Part shown: in pieces, positions 1 to 9,099 of the stretch | Numbering within the stretch: position 1 is the first letter of the stretch | How the letters are laid out: each line of letters begins with the position of its first letter | Made by a program: the position numbers and the translations under genes | Notes under the pieces: generated by a model | The model's database searches: none | The model's input: the letters and a program-made list of their open reading frames with translations, nothing else | What the model was told of the DNA's origin: nothing | From: Shewanella frigidimarina | GTDB lineage: Bacteria > Pseudomonadota > Gammaproteobacteria > Enterobacterales > Shewanellaceae | DNA: 64,000 nt | Direction: 5' to 3' | Assembly: GCF_003797125.1 (NCBI RefSeq) | Contig: NZ_RKKE01000007.1 | Location: 182,722 to 246,721 of the forward strand

Positions 1-291
1 ATTAAGGCCTATAAAGAAGCCGACAACTACCACAGCAAAGCGGATTTAACGGCTGCATTAATTGAAGGTGCAGTGATGCGCATTCGCCCTAAAGCCATGA
101 CCGTCGCCACCATCTTTTTTGGTTTACTACCGATCATGTGGGGAAGCGGTACGGGTAATGAAGTGATGCAAAAAATTGCTGCGCCTATGGTCGGAGGAAT
201 GGTCACAGCGCCGCTACTGTCGCTATTTGTTATCCCAGCAATTTACTTGCTGATATATGGCCGTAAGTTACCCAAGCAATCATTATCTTAA
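1..291 (+). CDS. cusA: CusA/CzcA-type heavy-metal RND efflux pump, C-terminal end (partial)
   Basis: The reading frame is already open at base 1, so only the last 96 residues of a protein of about 1,040 residues are present. The segment RPKAMT, followed by GLLPIMWGSGTG and PMVGGMVTAPLLSLFVIPA, is the hallmark end of transmembrane helices 11-12 in the CusA/CzcA family. This family exports Cu(I)/Ag(I) or divalent metals through a tripartite complex across both membranes using the proton gradient. The GTG-ATG at 73-78 is internal and is not a start. A strong terminator lies 46 bases downstream, so this is the last gene of its operon. The family is certain; the metal cannot be decided from this end. 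Confidence 0.9.
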   Translation: MKAYKEADNYHSKADLTAALIEGAVMRIRPKAMTVATIFFGLLPIMWGSGTGNEVMQKIAAPMVGGMVTAPLLSLFVIPAIYLLIYGRKLPKQSLS

Positions 292-336
292 ATTTATTTA
301 ACCAGAGTTGAGGTTATTACTTTTACCCCTATAAAT

Positions 337-371
337 AAAAATCCCAAACGATTAATCGCTTGGGATTTTTT
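337..371. terminator. Bidirectional intrinsic terminator
   Basis: Arms AAAAATCCCAA (337-347) and TTGGGATTTTT (360-370) form an 11-bp perfect stem with A-runs and T-runs on either side. It sits between the convergent cusA (plus strand) and the small lipoprotein gene (minus strand) and can end both transcripts. Confidence 0.85.
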
Positions 372-388
372 ATATGCTAATCAAAGTG

Positions 389-652
389 TTATTTACGCTT
401 AAGTGATTCATTAAGTTGGTCGGCTTCATCTTGTTTCTTTTTACGACACGCCGCAATATCGTCAGGATGCCCATATTTGCATGGATCGCTGGCTAAAATT
501 GCCCTAGGGACATTCAGTATCATGTAATCTGTGTCATTTTTATTGTCATCTGCATTGCCACTATTACCAATATTGATGATATCGGTACCACGGCATCCCG
601 TGAGTATCACTAAGCTAGATAACAAGCTTAATTGGATTATCCGTTTTTTCAT
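389..652 (-). CDS. Small predicted outer- or inner-membrane lipoprotein
   Basis: An 87-residue protein starting MKKRIIQ with a basic n-region, a hydrophobic stretch and the lipobox LVILTGC, so Cys20 should be lipidated after signal peptidase II cleavage. The mature part is hydrophilic and holds a short Cys pair (DPCKYGHPDDIAACR). The frame is open up to 709, but 652 is chosen as the start. The lipobox is then at the normal distance, AAGGAAT lies just upstream, and the ATG overlaps the stop of the upstream gene in an ATGA, the usual sign of translational coupling. No family was recognised. It lies in a two-gene unit with the membrane protein upstream and ends at the shared terminator. Confidence 0.7.
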   Translation of the reverse strand: MKKRIIQLSLLSSLVILTGCRGTDIINIGNSGNADDNKNDTDYMILNVPRAILASDPCKYGHPDDIAACRKKKQDEADQLNESLKRK

Positions 653-912
653 TGTTGTAATATTCCTTGTTTTTGACGCGCAAGCAGCATCATGCGGATA
701 ATCCCCCATAGCATAATAATCGCACCGATAATCAACATAATAATAATGATCAAAGGGTTGGCTAACATAGGCAAGAAATCTTGGTCAAACCCTACAAGGA
801 TACCGTAGAGCCCAAGACCAAATAATATCGTGCCAGGAAAATCGATCAGTGCCACTAACAACATACTGCGATGAATACTGGCTAATGTGATTTGGGTGTT
901 TTCCTGTGTCAT
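649..912 (-). CDS. Small inner-membrane protein, two predicted helices, unknown function
   Basis: An 87-residue protein with a hydrophilic N-terminus, a first hydrophobic segment at about residues 18-40 (ALIDFPGTILFGLGLYGIL) and a second at about 50-73 (NPLIIIIMLIIGAIIMLWGI), followed by a basic tail. Its stop overlaps the ATG of the lipoprotein gene in ATGA, so the two are very probably made together. The domain family is not recognised. Position next to the metal efflux genes could suggest an envelope role, but that is only inference; the strand is opposite to cusA. Confidence 0.65.
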   Translation of the reverse strand: MTQENTQITLASIHRSMLLVALIDFPGTILFGLGLYGILVGFDQDFLPMLANPLIIIIMLIIGAIIMLWGIIRMMLLARQKQGILQQ

Positions 913-1125
913 TCACTCATCCTTGTTTAAATACACTAACTCTTACCAACAACTAATAGTAACACTCTACTAACAGTAACATTTTACCAACAACTCAATA
1001 TGACATCACTTAATAATCAAGGTTCAATCGGCACTCTACATTAAATGATACTCTAGCTTTAATCGGCAACACACGAATATAAATAATCAACATTCATTAT
1101 GTAAAAATATAATTTTCAGATCTAA

Positions 1126-1902
1126 TTATTCCGCAGCGAATAACGCAATAATTGAAAAAACCCCACCTTGTGGATCATTGAGTACTGAAAAACGGCCTAC
1201 GTTAGGAATATCGGTTGCTGGCACACAAACAGTAGCTCCCAAGGTTTGTGCTTTAGTAACTGATACATCACAGTCATCAACGGCAAAGTAACTCATCCAG
1301 TGGGCAAGAGTATCACCCCATTCTGCAGTCATTTCCATCATTCCGCCAATGGCTTGTTCATCCGCATACCATTCGGTGTATTCAAAATCAGCCACATCAT
1401 TAAGCTTAGTTTGGTAACCTAATACTTGGCTATAAAACTGTTTCGCCGCAGCGGTATCACGACAAGCAAGCTCAACCCAACATAGGGTATTTGATTCTTG
1501 CGATCGCTTAATGCCAATATGGTCTTGGCCTTGCCATAATGCAAATCGACAGCCTTCTGGATCTGTGCATAGCGCCATACGGCCAGCATCTCCAACAGAA
1601 TGAGGCCCCGCAATAATCTCACCTCCAGCTTGAGTCACAGCCTTAGAGGTAGCATCAACATCATCGACCGCAAAATAAATTGTCCAATGAGTTGGTAAGG
1701 CCTCCATTTCTGCTGGCATTGGGTACATTGCCGCAATATCATCACCGTCGATTTGCAGCATAGTATAATGCCCTTCTGGCATAGGCATATCATCTGCTCC
1801 CCAGCCAAATAGCGCCTGATAAAATGCTTTACCTGCCGCCCAATCATGAGTTGCTAATTCAATCCAGCAAGGCTGTCCTTGTTGATACTGTTGTACCTTC
1901 AT
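1126..1902 (-). CDS. VOC-family protein with two glyoxalase/bleomycin-resistance-type domains
   Basis: A 258-residue protein made of two similar halves. Each begins with a QPCWIEL or LCWVEL strand followed by a D-x-x-A-x-x-FY helix, and each has the betaalphabetabetabeta pattern of vicinal oxygen chelate modules (about residues 8-125 and 135-255). Each half carries a DP(E/Q)G motif near its end. The pattern resembles the actinobacterial CFP30/27-kDa antigen group of VOC proteins, often annotated as lyases or hydroxylases without proof. Start at 1902 follows AAAGGATTAGGATA. It is preceded by the terminator of the permease gene and appears monocistronic. Substrate unknown. Confidence 0.8.
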   Translation of the reverse strand: MKVQQYQQGQPCWIELATHDWAAGKAFYQALFGWGADDMPMPEGHYTMLQIDGDDIAAMYPMPAEMEALPTHWTIYFAVDDVDATSKAVTQAGGEIIAGPHSVGDAGRMALCTDPEGCRFALWQGQDHIGIKRSQESNTLCWVELACRDTAAAKQFYSQVLGYQTKLNDVADFEYTEWYADEQAIGGMMEMTAEWGDTLAHWMSYFAVDDCDVSVTKAQTLGATVCVPATDIPNVGRFSVLNDPQGGVFSIIALFAAE

Positions 1903-1988
1903 TATCCTAATCCTTTATAAAAATAGTTGCCTTGATATAGCCAACATGAAACTTGTCTTATAAGTTAAGTCGATATCAGCAGAAAAGC

Positions 1989-2014
1989 AAAAAGCCTTCA
2001 AACGAAGGCTTTTT
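1989..2014 (-). terminator. Intrinsic terminator after the aromatic amino acid permease
   Basis: AAAAAGCCTTC (1989-1999), loop AAAC, GAAGGCTTTTT (2004-2014): an 11-bp perfect stem with a T-run in either direction. It follows the permease stop on the minus strand and precedes the VOC gene. Confidence 0.85.
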
Positions 2015-2047
2015 GGCTAAAAGTTGTTTCACCGGAATTTTTTGCGT

Positions 2048-3304
2048 CTATTTAAACACCGGCAATATATCGGCCATGGCCAGCAAATGACACGTGGCAG
2101 TGATAACCCCAAACAACACCACAATAGCAATTAACGGGGTTCCACCAGGGACTTTAAATCCCTTTGAGTCAGGATATTGTTGTCTTACTTTATAGGCTAA
2201 TAATGCTGGTACAATAACAGCCCAAATAGTGGCAGCTAGCGCAGCAAAACCAATCGCTAAAATAAATCCATTCGGAAATAACAAACCAAGGACTGTTGGT
2301 GGCACAAACGTGACCGCTGCCGTTTTAATTCGTCCTGATCGCGAGTCGTCAAACCCAAATAAATCAGCAAGGTAATCGAACAAGCCTAGTGTCACACCTA
2401 AAAATGATGAGGCGACGGCAAGATTAGCAAATAGGGTTAACATGTTATCCAGCCATTGGCTGGCAATAACCCCAGACAACGCACCCACTAACACACCTAT
2501 ATTGCCACCTTGAGCAATAATATCGGCAAACTGGCTTCGTTGAATATTACCCATCGTTGCCACTAACCAACATATATAAATCACCAATGCGATAGTAGTT
2601 CCGGTAATAATCGCCTTAACGATGGTTTTGGCATCTTTACCGTAATATTTGACTAAACTTGGCACATTGCCGTGATAACCAAAACTGGCTAAGCCAAATG
2701 GAATCGCGGCAAGTAAATAAGGCAGGTAACGCGATTCACCATCAGGCGACGCTAGCTTTATGGTATCGATATCGATTAATAAGTTACCAATAGCCAAAAA
2801 GAAAGTAATCACCATACCGCCAAGCATGATTGTGGTGATACGGTCGACCGCTTTAGTACTAATAAATACCACCAGAGCCAACACTACCGCAAACACTAAT
2901 CCGGCTACGCTCTGCGGTAGGCTTACGCCCAATGCAGACAGACTGTGATTCACAATCGAACCACCACCGCTGATGTAAGCATAGGTTAAAATATATAACA
3001 CAAACGCAATCGAAACGCCGTTAATCACCCGCCAGAACTGCCCCAGAGTCACCCGAGTTAAGGTGTCAAAACTGTCACCTGGTTCAAAATGCAAATTGGC
3101 TTCTAATAACAATAAACCCGACATTAGCATGCAAAACCAAACGCCGAGTAACATCGCGATAGAATAGCCAAACCACATTCCAGCACCAACAACAGGTAAC
3201 GAAAACATCCCCGCACCCACAGTGGTTCCGGCAATAATCATCGCCCCACCCAATACAGATTTACCGCTGGTACGATGCTTAGCAGCATTCATATGATTAG
3301 CCAT
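2048..3304 (-). CDS. Aromatic amino acid permease, HAAAP family (Mtr/TyrP-like)
   Basis: A 418-residue integral membrane protein with about 11 hydrophobic segments. The N-terminus contains GGAMIIAGTTVGAGMFSLP, the conserved first helix of the hydroxy/aromatic amino acid permease family (Mtr, TnaB, TyrP), which imports tryptophan or tyrosine with protons. The conserved FASFGYHGNVPSL-like region is also present (LASFGYHGNVPSLVKYYG, around residues 205-222). The start ATG overlaps the plsB stop by one base (TAATG), so translation is probably coupled to plsB. It is unclear why a permease follows a phospholipid gene. Whether the substrate is Trp or Tyr cannot be told from the sequence. Confidence 0.85.
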   Translation of the reverse strand: MANHMNAAKHRTSGKSVLGGAMIIAGTTVGAGMFSLPVVGAGMWFGYSIAMLLGVWFCMLMSGLLLLEANLHFEPGDSFDTLTRVTLGQFWRVINGVSIAFVLYILTYAYISGGGSIVNHSLSALGVSLPQSVAGLVFAVVLALVVFISTKAVDRITTIMLGGMVITFFLAIGNLLIDIDTIKLASPDGESRYLPYLLAAIPFGLASFGYHGNVPSLVKYYGKDAKTIVKAIITGTTIALVIYICWLVATMGNIQRSQFADIIAQGGNIGVLVGALSGVIASQWLDNMLTLFANLAVASSFLGVTLGLFDYLADLFGFDDSRSGRIKTAAVTFVPPTVLGLLFPNGFILAIGFAALAATIWAVIVPALLAYKVRQQYPDSKGFKVPGGTPLIAIVVLFGVITATCHLLAMADILPVFK

Positions 3305-5727
3305 TATTGTCCGTGCTCCGCTTCCACACTATCAACAATGGTTTGTCTTACTAAAGAGCTGAGTAATTTATTAGCGTTATCACGAATTCTGATCACTTCT
3401 GCACGATGTTCGTCACTGCATAAATAGCCCAATTCTTTCAGTTTCACACTCAGGGTGTTATATAATTTTTTGTCATAAAATTCTGGTGCGGTAATACCGT
3501 GCAGCGCGCCTAATCGTTGTGCTAACAAATGGCTATCGCGTTCCAGTTCTGAGCGCTCAAGATCAGGTTTTATTGCCAGTAAATTAAAAATAATCGCATA
3601 ACGTTGCAACGTTTCACTGATAGTTTCGGCTAACAATAACACTTGGGTAATATGACGAGGCGTTATCTCAAATTGATCGCTACCTGTCAGTAAACCTTGT
3701 TCAACCATGAAATCTAAAATGCAATCTACATGTTTAGGCACATCATCAATGCCCATAAAGAGTTCAGCTTTAAGCAATGGATAAAAGTCCATTACAATGG
3801 CATGAATTCGCTGACGGTCGCACACATCATAATGCACTAAACAACTGGCAATTAATGACGGAAGCGCCATTAAGTGAATAATATTGTTACGGTAATAACT
3901 CATGGTGATGGCAATTTTTTCATCAACAGAAATGATTTCGCCAATAAGGTCTTTGGTACTCACAAACTTATTTAACGACAAACAATGATCAACAATTGAC
4001 TTGCCATTACCTTCTGCCACTGAGGCGTATTCGGTATAAGGCACTGTTTTAAGTAAGGCTAAATACAAATCAAGCTGACGCTCTAACTGGCTTCTTTCTA
4101 ACGCATTTTGCTCTGACGCTAGTAACACTAAACTGGTCAATGTTACTGAGCTGGCTGCGGCAGCGCCATTGATATTAGTCATTACACGGTTAGCCAATAA
4201 ATTAACTGATGGCGTAAACCAAGACGGTTTTTGATCAGGATCTTTAGCTAGCTCATCACGCCACTCTGGCGCCTGCTGATTTAAGAACTGTTGTAAATTA
4301 ATCGGCTCACCAAAATTCACATAACCTTGGCCAAAATTGCCTAACTTACGAATAGCACCAAATACCTGCCAAACTGATTCTTTTTTCTTTTTCTTACCGC
4401 TTAATTCTTTGTGATACGTCGCCACTTCCATCACATGGTCATAACCTAAATACACGGGTACTAAGGTCACTGGGCGCTCTATCCCACGTAGCACACTATT
4501 AATTGTCATAGCCAACATACCGGTTTTAGGCGCTAACAAACGTCCGGTACGCGAACGGCCGCCTTCAGTGAAATACTCGACCGCATAACCCTTAGCAAAT
4601 AACTGATCTAAATATTCACGAAATACTGCGGTATAAAGTTTATTACCATTAAAACTACGACGGATAAAGAATGCACCACCACGGCGGAACATCGGCCCTG
4701 CTGGCCAAAAATTAAGGTTAATACCGGCAGCAATGTGCGGCGGAACCATGCCCTGATAATACAAAATATACGACAGTAGCAAGTAATCCATATGACTACG
4801 ATGGCATGGAACGTAAACAATTTCATGGCCATCATGATGTAACTGTCTTACTTGTTCGGCACCTTTGATATTGATACCACTGTATAATTTGTTCCATAAC
4901 CAAGTAAGGAAACGTTCGGCAATACGCACCAAACTGTCAGAATAGTCGGCGGCAATTTCATCAAGGTATTCAATGGCGGTTTCACGCGCTTTCTCGACCG
5001 TTACTTTCTTATTCGCAGACTCTTCTTCAATGGCTTTTTTGATAGATTCTGATTTTAATAAAGAGGCAAACAACGCTTGTCGATTAGGTAATTGTGGCCC
5101 TGTCATCACTTTGCGTTGACGGCGGAAATGCACTCGGGCGACTCGGGTTAATTTGTGAGCAATTCTTTTATCAGTACCATGTTCATCGGCCATATGACGA
5201 AGCGATAGTGCATTAGAAAACTGGACGAAATTATGGCGCCCTAAAAATAAAATCATTAACCATTTACGTAACCACGTAGGGTTTTCACGTTCAAATACTG
5301 CAGCTTTCATGCTGTCTTCTTCTTTACCGGGGGTACGTCCCCAATAAAGGCAAACAGGAACCAACTGTATATCTAATTCAGGACTCTCACTGTGAAGTGA
5401 CAATAAGCTGGTAAAATAATTAAGGAATTTGTCACCACTTTCACGTTTACCAAACAGTGGTTTGCGGCCCTCTAAACAGACCACACGAGGCACGGTTAAG
5501 CCATCAAGCTGTAATGGCTCATAAGGACTGGGCAGACCAAAGCCCTCGGTGATTTCGCTCAACGCGGCAATATCGCTAATAGATTCCGTTTTCATTAAAT
5601 AAACCAAAGGTTTAGTTGGATCTATATTGAGGTCATCAAAAGGATCGTGAGGTACCACAATGGTCTGTACCATCCACTTTTGAATCCATCTTAATGCTTG
5701 TAAAAATATTGAATCTGGTTTTGACAT
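3304..5727 (-). CDS. plsB: Glycerol-3-phosphate 1-O-acyltransferase PlsB
   Basis: An 807-residue membrane-associated enzyme that acylates sn-glycerol 3-phosphate at position 1, the first committed step of phospholipid synthesis, using acyl-ACP or acyl-CoA. The catalytic H(X)4D motif is HRSHMD at about residues 309-314, followed by the family blocks GGAFFIRRSF, EGGRSRTGR and PVYLGYDHV. The frame is open to 5784, but the ATG at 5727 gives the normal length and the usual MSKPDS-type start of the family. It is followed by the permease with a one-base overlap and is divergent from lexA, with about 260 bases between them for both promoters. Confidence 0.95.
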   Translation of the reverse strand: MSKPDSIFLQALRWIQKWMVQTIVVPHDPFDDLNIDPTKPLVYLMKTESISDIAALSEITEGFGLPSPYEPLQLDGLTVPRVVCLEGRKPLFGKRESGDKFLNYFTSLLSLHSESPELDIQLVPVCLYWGRTPGKEEDSMKAAVFERENPTWLRKWLMILFLGRHNFVQFSNALSLRHMADEHGTDKRIAHKLTRVARVHFRRQRKVMTGPQLPNRQALFASLLKSESIKKAIEEESANKKVTVEKARETAIEYLDEIAADYSDSLVRIAERFLTWLWNKLYSGINIKGAEQVRQLHHDGHEIVYVPCHRSHMDYLLLSYILYYQGMVPPHIAAGINLNFWPAGPMFRRGGAFFIRRSFNGNKLYTAVFREYLDQLFAKGYAVEYFTEGGRSRTGRLLAPKTGMLAMTINSVLRGIERPVTLVPVYLGYDHVMEVATYHKELSGKKKKKESVWQVFGAIRKLGNFGQGYVNFGEPINLQQFLNQQAPEWRDELAKDPDQKPSWFTPSVNLLANRVMTNINGAAAASSVTLTSLVLLASEQNALERSQLERQLDLYLALLKTVPYTEYASVAEGNGKSIVDHCLSLNKFVSTKDLIGEIISVDEKIAITMSYYRNNIIHLMALPSLIASCLVHYDVCDRQRIHAIVMDFYPLLKAELFMGIDDVPKHVDCILDFMVEQGLLTGSDQFEITPRHITQVLLLAETISETLQRYAIIFNLLAIKPDLERSELERDSHLLAQRLGALHGITAPEFYDKKLYNTLSVKLKELGYLCSDEHRAEVIRIRDNANKLLSSLVRQTIVDSVEAEHGQ

Positions 5728-5931
5728 GGTTATTTTCGCAACATAAGCCACTGTAATATTGATGTATAGGATACCAGAAACCACCCTGCTTACACTATCA
5801 GACCGATCTATCTTTACGCTTAAGCTCTCACTATCAGAAATAACATAAGACAGAACATTAGTAATAGTTAACTAAAACATATTGTTGAGTGATACTTAAT
5901 CAACAAAATACAAAAAATAGTTGGTTAATAC

Positions 5932-5983
5932 TTGCGCGAACACAAACACTGTATATAATGACAGTCACTGTATAAAAAGACAG
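5932..5983 (+). promoter_or_regulatory. lexA promoter with two LexA (SOS) operators
   Basis: A sigma-70-like promoter TTGCGC (5932-5937), 16-base spacer, TATAAT (5954-5959) precedes lexA. Two SOS boxes are visible: CTGTATATAATGACAG (5949-5964), which covers the -10 element, and CTGTATAAAAAGACAG (5968-5983), 19 bases further on and ending 8 bases before the start codon. Both fit CTG-N10-CAG. The tandem arrangement is like that of E. coli lexA and indicates autorepression. Confidence 0.9.
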
Positions 5984-5991
5984 GAATCATC

Positions 5992-6606
5992 ATGAGACCG
6001 TTAACGCCGCGCCAAGCAGAAATTTTAGACTTAATTAAAAACAATATCGCCGAAACAGGTATGCCACCCACTCGTGCTGAAATTGCGAATCGTCTTGGCT
6101 TTAAAAGTGCTAATGCCGCCGAAGAGCATTTAAAAGCATTAGCCAAAAAAGGCTTTATCGAGATCATGCCTGGTACCTCAAGAGGCATTCGTTTACCTCA
6201 TGAAGAACAGGTTGAAACCGGTCTGCCACTGATTGGGCAGGTTGCTGCTGGTGAACCAATTTTGGCTCAAGAGCATGTAGAGCAATACTATCAAGTCGAT
6301 CCAAACATGTTTAAGCCCGCCGCAGATTTTTTGCTGCGAGTGCGTGGTGACAGCATGAAAAACATCGGAATTTTAGAAGGCGACTTACTCGCTGTACATA
6401 AAATGCAGCAAGCACGTAATGGCCAGGTTGTTGTGGCACGTGTTGATGATGACGTCACCGTAAAACGATTTGAACAAAAAGGTAATGTGATTTATCTGCA
6501 TGCCGAAAATGAAGATTACAATCCGATAAAAGTAGATTTAAGTTGCCAAAGCCTAACTATCGAAGGGCTTGCCGTTGGCGTTATCCGTAATGGAGATTGG
6601 TTATGA
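5992..6606 (+). CDS. lexA: LexA, SOS response repressor / self-cleaving S24 peptidase
   Basis: A 204-residue repressor that binds SOS boxes until RecA filaments trigger its self-cleavage. The N-terminal winged helix-turn-helix starts MRPLTPRQAEILDLI and includes PPTRAEIANRLGFKSANAAEEHLKAL. The cleavage site is Ala86-Gly87 in GQVAAGEPI. The catalytic dyad is Ser121 (RGDSM) and Lys158 (VTVKRF). Length and residues are those of a fully active LexA. Two SOS boxes upstream show autorepression. The stop overlaps the sulA start as ATGA, so LexA and the division inhibitor are made from one SOS-controlled message. Confidence 0.97.
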   Translation: MRPLTPRQAEILDLIKNNIAETGMPPTRAEIANRLGFKSANAAEEHLKALAKKGFIEIMPGTSRGIRLPHEEQVETGLPLIGQVAAGEPILAQEHVEQYYQVDPNMFKPAADFLLRVRGDSMKNIGILEGDLLAVHKMQQARNGQVVVARVDDDVTVKRFEQKGNVIYLHAENEDYNPIKVDLSCQSLTIEGLAVGVIRNGDWL

Positions 6607-7109
6607 ACAAACTAATGGGCATCGCGCCACGCCACCCGGGCTTATGGGTAGATTTAACTGAAACAGAACTGCATGGCACCCAAACCATTCAAACATTACA
6701 AACTGTCACTCAAGGTGAAGCTGAACTGAGCCAATTGTGCAGCCAGTTAGCGATATTGAGCCAGCAAGGCAGATGGATTGTATTAATTAGCCCGCCCCAT
6801 ATTGGCTATAAACATATGCTGGCAAGTGCTGGTGTAAGAATGGATCGCATTTTACTGGTGCACACCAAAGATGAAGTCGAAACATTATGGGCCATGGAGA
6901 AAGCGCTCACTAGCGGTACATCGAGCGCAGTAGTGACTTGGACAAGCTCACTTGATGCTCGTGATAGTCGCCGTTTAGAAATTGTCGCTAAAAGTGCACG
7001 TGCATTAGGGGTGGTAATTGAAGATGTGAATGCTCACTTACCTCACAAACATCAACTTGTTAGCCCTACTTTAACAAATGGAACAAGTAATTTTTGCTCA
7101 TTTCACTAA
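6603..7109 (+). CDS. sulA: SulA-like SOS cell-division inhibitor
   Basis: A 168-residue protein of the SulA/RecA-like fold family, expected to bind FtsZ and block septation during the SOS response. The segments LCSQLAILSQQGRWIVLISPPH and ILLVHTKDEVETLWAMEKALTSGTSSAVVTW match the SulA core (about residues 40-125). It lacks an N-terminal TM or signal. The ATG at 6603 overlaps the lexA stop (ATGA) and is preferred over an in-frame TTG six bases upstream. Placement in the lexA operon gives SOS control without its own operator. A terminator follows. Divergence from enterobacterial SulA is high, so the function is by family and context. Confidence 0.8.
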   Translation: MNKLMGIAPRHPGLWVDLTETELHGTQTIQTLQTVTQGEAELSQLCSQLAILSQQGRWIVLISPPHIGYKHMLASAGVRMDRILLVHTKDEVETLWAMEKALTSGTSSAVVTWTSSLDARDSRRLEIVAKSARALGVVIEDVNAHLPHKHQLVSPTLTNGTSNFCSFH

Positions 7110-7131
7110 GCACGAACCCTTCATTACCAAG

Positions 7132-7158
7132 CCCTGTATTGAATTCAGGGTTTTTTTT
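7132..7158 (+). terminator. Intrinsic terminator of the lexA-sulA operon
   Basis: CCCTG (7132-7136) and CAGGG (7146-7150) form a short stem, immediately followed by eight T residues. It lies 23 bases after the sulA stop. Confidence 0.75.
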
Positions 7159-7503
7159 CATCTTTTTTCAGCCTATTAGCCAACAAAGTGATCTTGATCA
7201 ATGTTTAATCTACAAGTAATGTGGTTAACAAGGATGAAACATTTTTTATCTTTAATTGGACGTGAATGACAGTAATCAAGATTACTTTCAGACAAATGAG
7301 CCAAATCAAAATTGATAAGTTCAGTCGTAGGTACAAGCGTGGTGCACAGCTAACAATAAACCGTAGACCGTCTGTTTACAGCCACCAAAGTACTTTGAGG
7401 TCATCAAACTTTTTTCGGGAACCGAAGAGTTTGCATAGAGCAGAGAATTACTGTGTGACTCTTCTTTGTAGTTGCTATTTGCAATTAGCAGAGGAGTAGT
7501 CTT
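7159..7503 (+). promoter_or_regulatory. Leader and promoter region of the cytochrome c oxidase operon
   Basis: These 345 bases hold no convincing gene; an open frame at 7266-7499 has no ribosome site and unlikely composition. It must contain the cox promoter, but no clear -35/-10 pair was found. Two inverted repeats lie in the probable leader: GAAGAGT (7424-7430) with ACTCTTC (7458-7464), and GCTA/TTAGC flanking TTTGCAA just ahead of the ribosome site GAGGAG. Either could fold in the mRNA; regulation is unknown. Confidence 0.45.
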
Positions 7504-9090
7504 GTGAAGCAATGGTTGTATTGTTTACTGGTTGTGTTTGTAGCACTTCCGCTTGGGGCAACAGAAATGCCCCTCAACATGACTCAAGGCGTGACAGATA
7601 TCAGTGGCAAGGTTTACGACCTCCATATGACAATTCTTTATATCTGTTGTGTAATTGGGTTAGTGGTGTTTGGGATCATGATTTACTCAATTATTTATCA
7701 CCGCAAATCAAAAGGCGCTGTCGCGGCCAATTTTCACGAAAGTACCAAAGTGGAAATTGCTTGGACCGTCATCCCTTTCATCATCTTAATCGGCATGGCT
7801 ATTCCAGCCACCAAAACCTTGATTGCTATGGAAGATCCCAGTGATGCTGATCTCACCATAAAAATTACTGGGTCGCAGTGGAAGTGGCATTACAGCTATT
7901 TTGATAAAGACATCGAATTTTACAGCACATTATCCACCCCCAGAGCTCAAATTGATGGCAGTGAGGCCAAAGGAGAACATTACCTCCTCGAAGTCGATAA
8001 GCCATTAGTACTGCCTATTAATCAAAAAGTGCGCTTCTTGATGACATCTGATGATGTTATTCATTCATGGTGGGTGCCGGCGTTTGCCGTTAAAAAAGAT
8101 GCCAATCCAGGCTTTATTAACGAATCGTGGACCCGCATTGATAAACCCGGTATTTACCGCGGCCAATGTGCCGAATTATGCGGTAAAGACCATGGTTTCA
8201 TGCCGATTGTGGTGCAAGCATTATCGGAGGCCGATTTTGATAATTGGTTAGTGGAGCAAAAACAACTAGCAAGCAATGCTGCTGCAGCCGCTGCGGCATC
8301 AATGTCTAAAACCTTGTCTCTTGAGGAGCTAACCTCACAAGGTGAGCAAATCTATATTGCTAGGTGCGCCGCTTGTCATCAACCCAATGGCGCGGGTCTT
8401 CCTGGTGTATTCCCATCATTAATTGGCAGCCCAATCATAAAAGGGCCTGTTGAAGATCACCTGAATATCGTCTTAAACGGTAAACCAGGAACCGCAATGC
8501 AAGCCTTTGCAAAACAACTTAGCGCCCAAGAAATTGCCGCAGTAATTACCTTTGAGCGTAATGCCTGGGGCAATAATAGCGGTGATGTAGTGCAAGCAGT
8601 TGATATAGGCAACTTTTTAGGCAGTAACGAGGCAAGCACCGAACCAAGTAAAGCAGTAACCGATGCAGCAAGTACTATTGCAGCCACGGCAACTGACATT
8701 ACCGATGCGGTTACCGACAAAGCCAATCAAGTTGTCGAAGCCGTAGCAGAAACTGTTGTACCAGAGGATCTGCCCACTTTAACCTTGGAGCAATTAATTG
8801 CTGAAGGTGAGCAGGTTTATGCTACGACATGTGCTGCGTGTCACCAAGCCACTGGCGCAGGTTTACCTGGCGCTTTCCCTTCACTTATTGGCAGCCCTGT
8901 TGTTACCGGACCGGTTAGCGGACATATCGATATCGTTATGCACGGTAAACCAGGAACCGCAATGCAGGCATTTAGTGGTCAACTTAGCCCTCGCAAGATG
9001 GCGGCGGTGATTACGTATGAGCGCAATGCGTGGGGCAATAATTCTGGCGAGGCGGTGCAACCTGCCGATGTCGCTAGCCATGGACAGTAG
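7504..9090 (+). CDS. coxB: Cytochrome c oxidase subunit II with two C-terminal cytochrome c domains (caa3-type)
   Basis: A 528-residue subunit that accepts electrons at the dinuclear CuA centre. After a signal peptide (about 1-20) come two helices (about 42-64 and 86-106) and the periplasmic cupredoxin domain. CuA ligands His187, Cys222, Glu224, Cys226, His230 and Met233 are visible (QCAELCGKDHGFM). Two cytochrome c modules follow with CAACH haem motifs at Cys288-His292 and Cys443-His447. They are nearly identical (both GAGLPG, FPSLIGSP, GKPGTAMQAF, NAWGNNSG) and are joined by an Ala/Thr-rich linker at about 375-425. GTG start chosen because GAGGAG lies 8 bases upstream. First gene of the oxidase operon. 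Most caa3 subunits have only one fused cytochrome c. Confidence 0.95.
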   Translation: MKQWLYCLLVVFVALPLGATEMPLNMTQGVTDISGKVYDLHMTILYICCVIGLVVFGIMIYSIIYHRKSKGAVAANFHESTKVEIAWTVIPFIILIGMAIPATKTLIAMEDPSDADLTIKITGSQWKWHYSYFDKDIEFYSTLSTPRAQIDGSEAKGEHYLLEVDKPLVLPINQKVRFLMTSDDVIHSWWVPAFAVKKDANPGFINESWTRIDKPGIYRGQCAELCGKDHGFMPIVVQALSEADFDNWLVEQKQLASNAAAAAAASMSKTLSLEELTSQGEQIYIARCAACHQPNGAGLPGVFPSLIGSPIIKGPVEDHLNIVLNGKPGTAMQAFAKQLSAQEIAAVITFERNAWGNNSGDVVQAVDIGNFLGSNEASTEPSKAVTDAASTIAATATDITDAVTDKANQVVEAVAETVVPEDLPTLTLEQLIAEGEQVYATTCAACHQATGAGLPGAFPSLIGSPVVTGPVSGHIDIVMHGKPGTAMQAFSGQLSPRKMAAVITYERNAWGNNSGEAVQPADVASHGQ

Positions 9091-9099
9091 GGGAAAACA

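Noticed and set aside
7266..7499. Open frame of 77 codons between sulA and coxB
   Set aside because: No ribosome site, unlikely composition and position in the leader of the oxidase operon; treated as non-coding.
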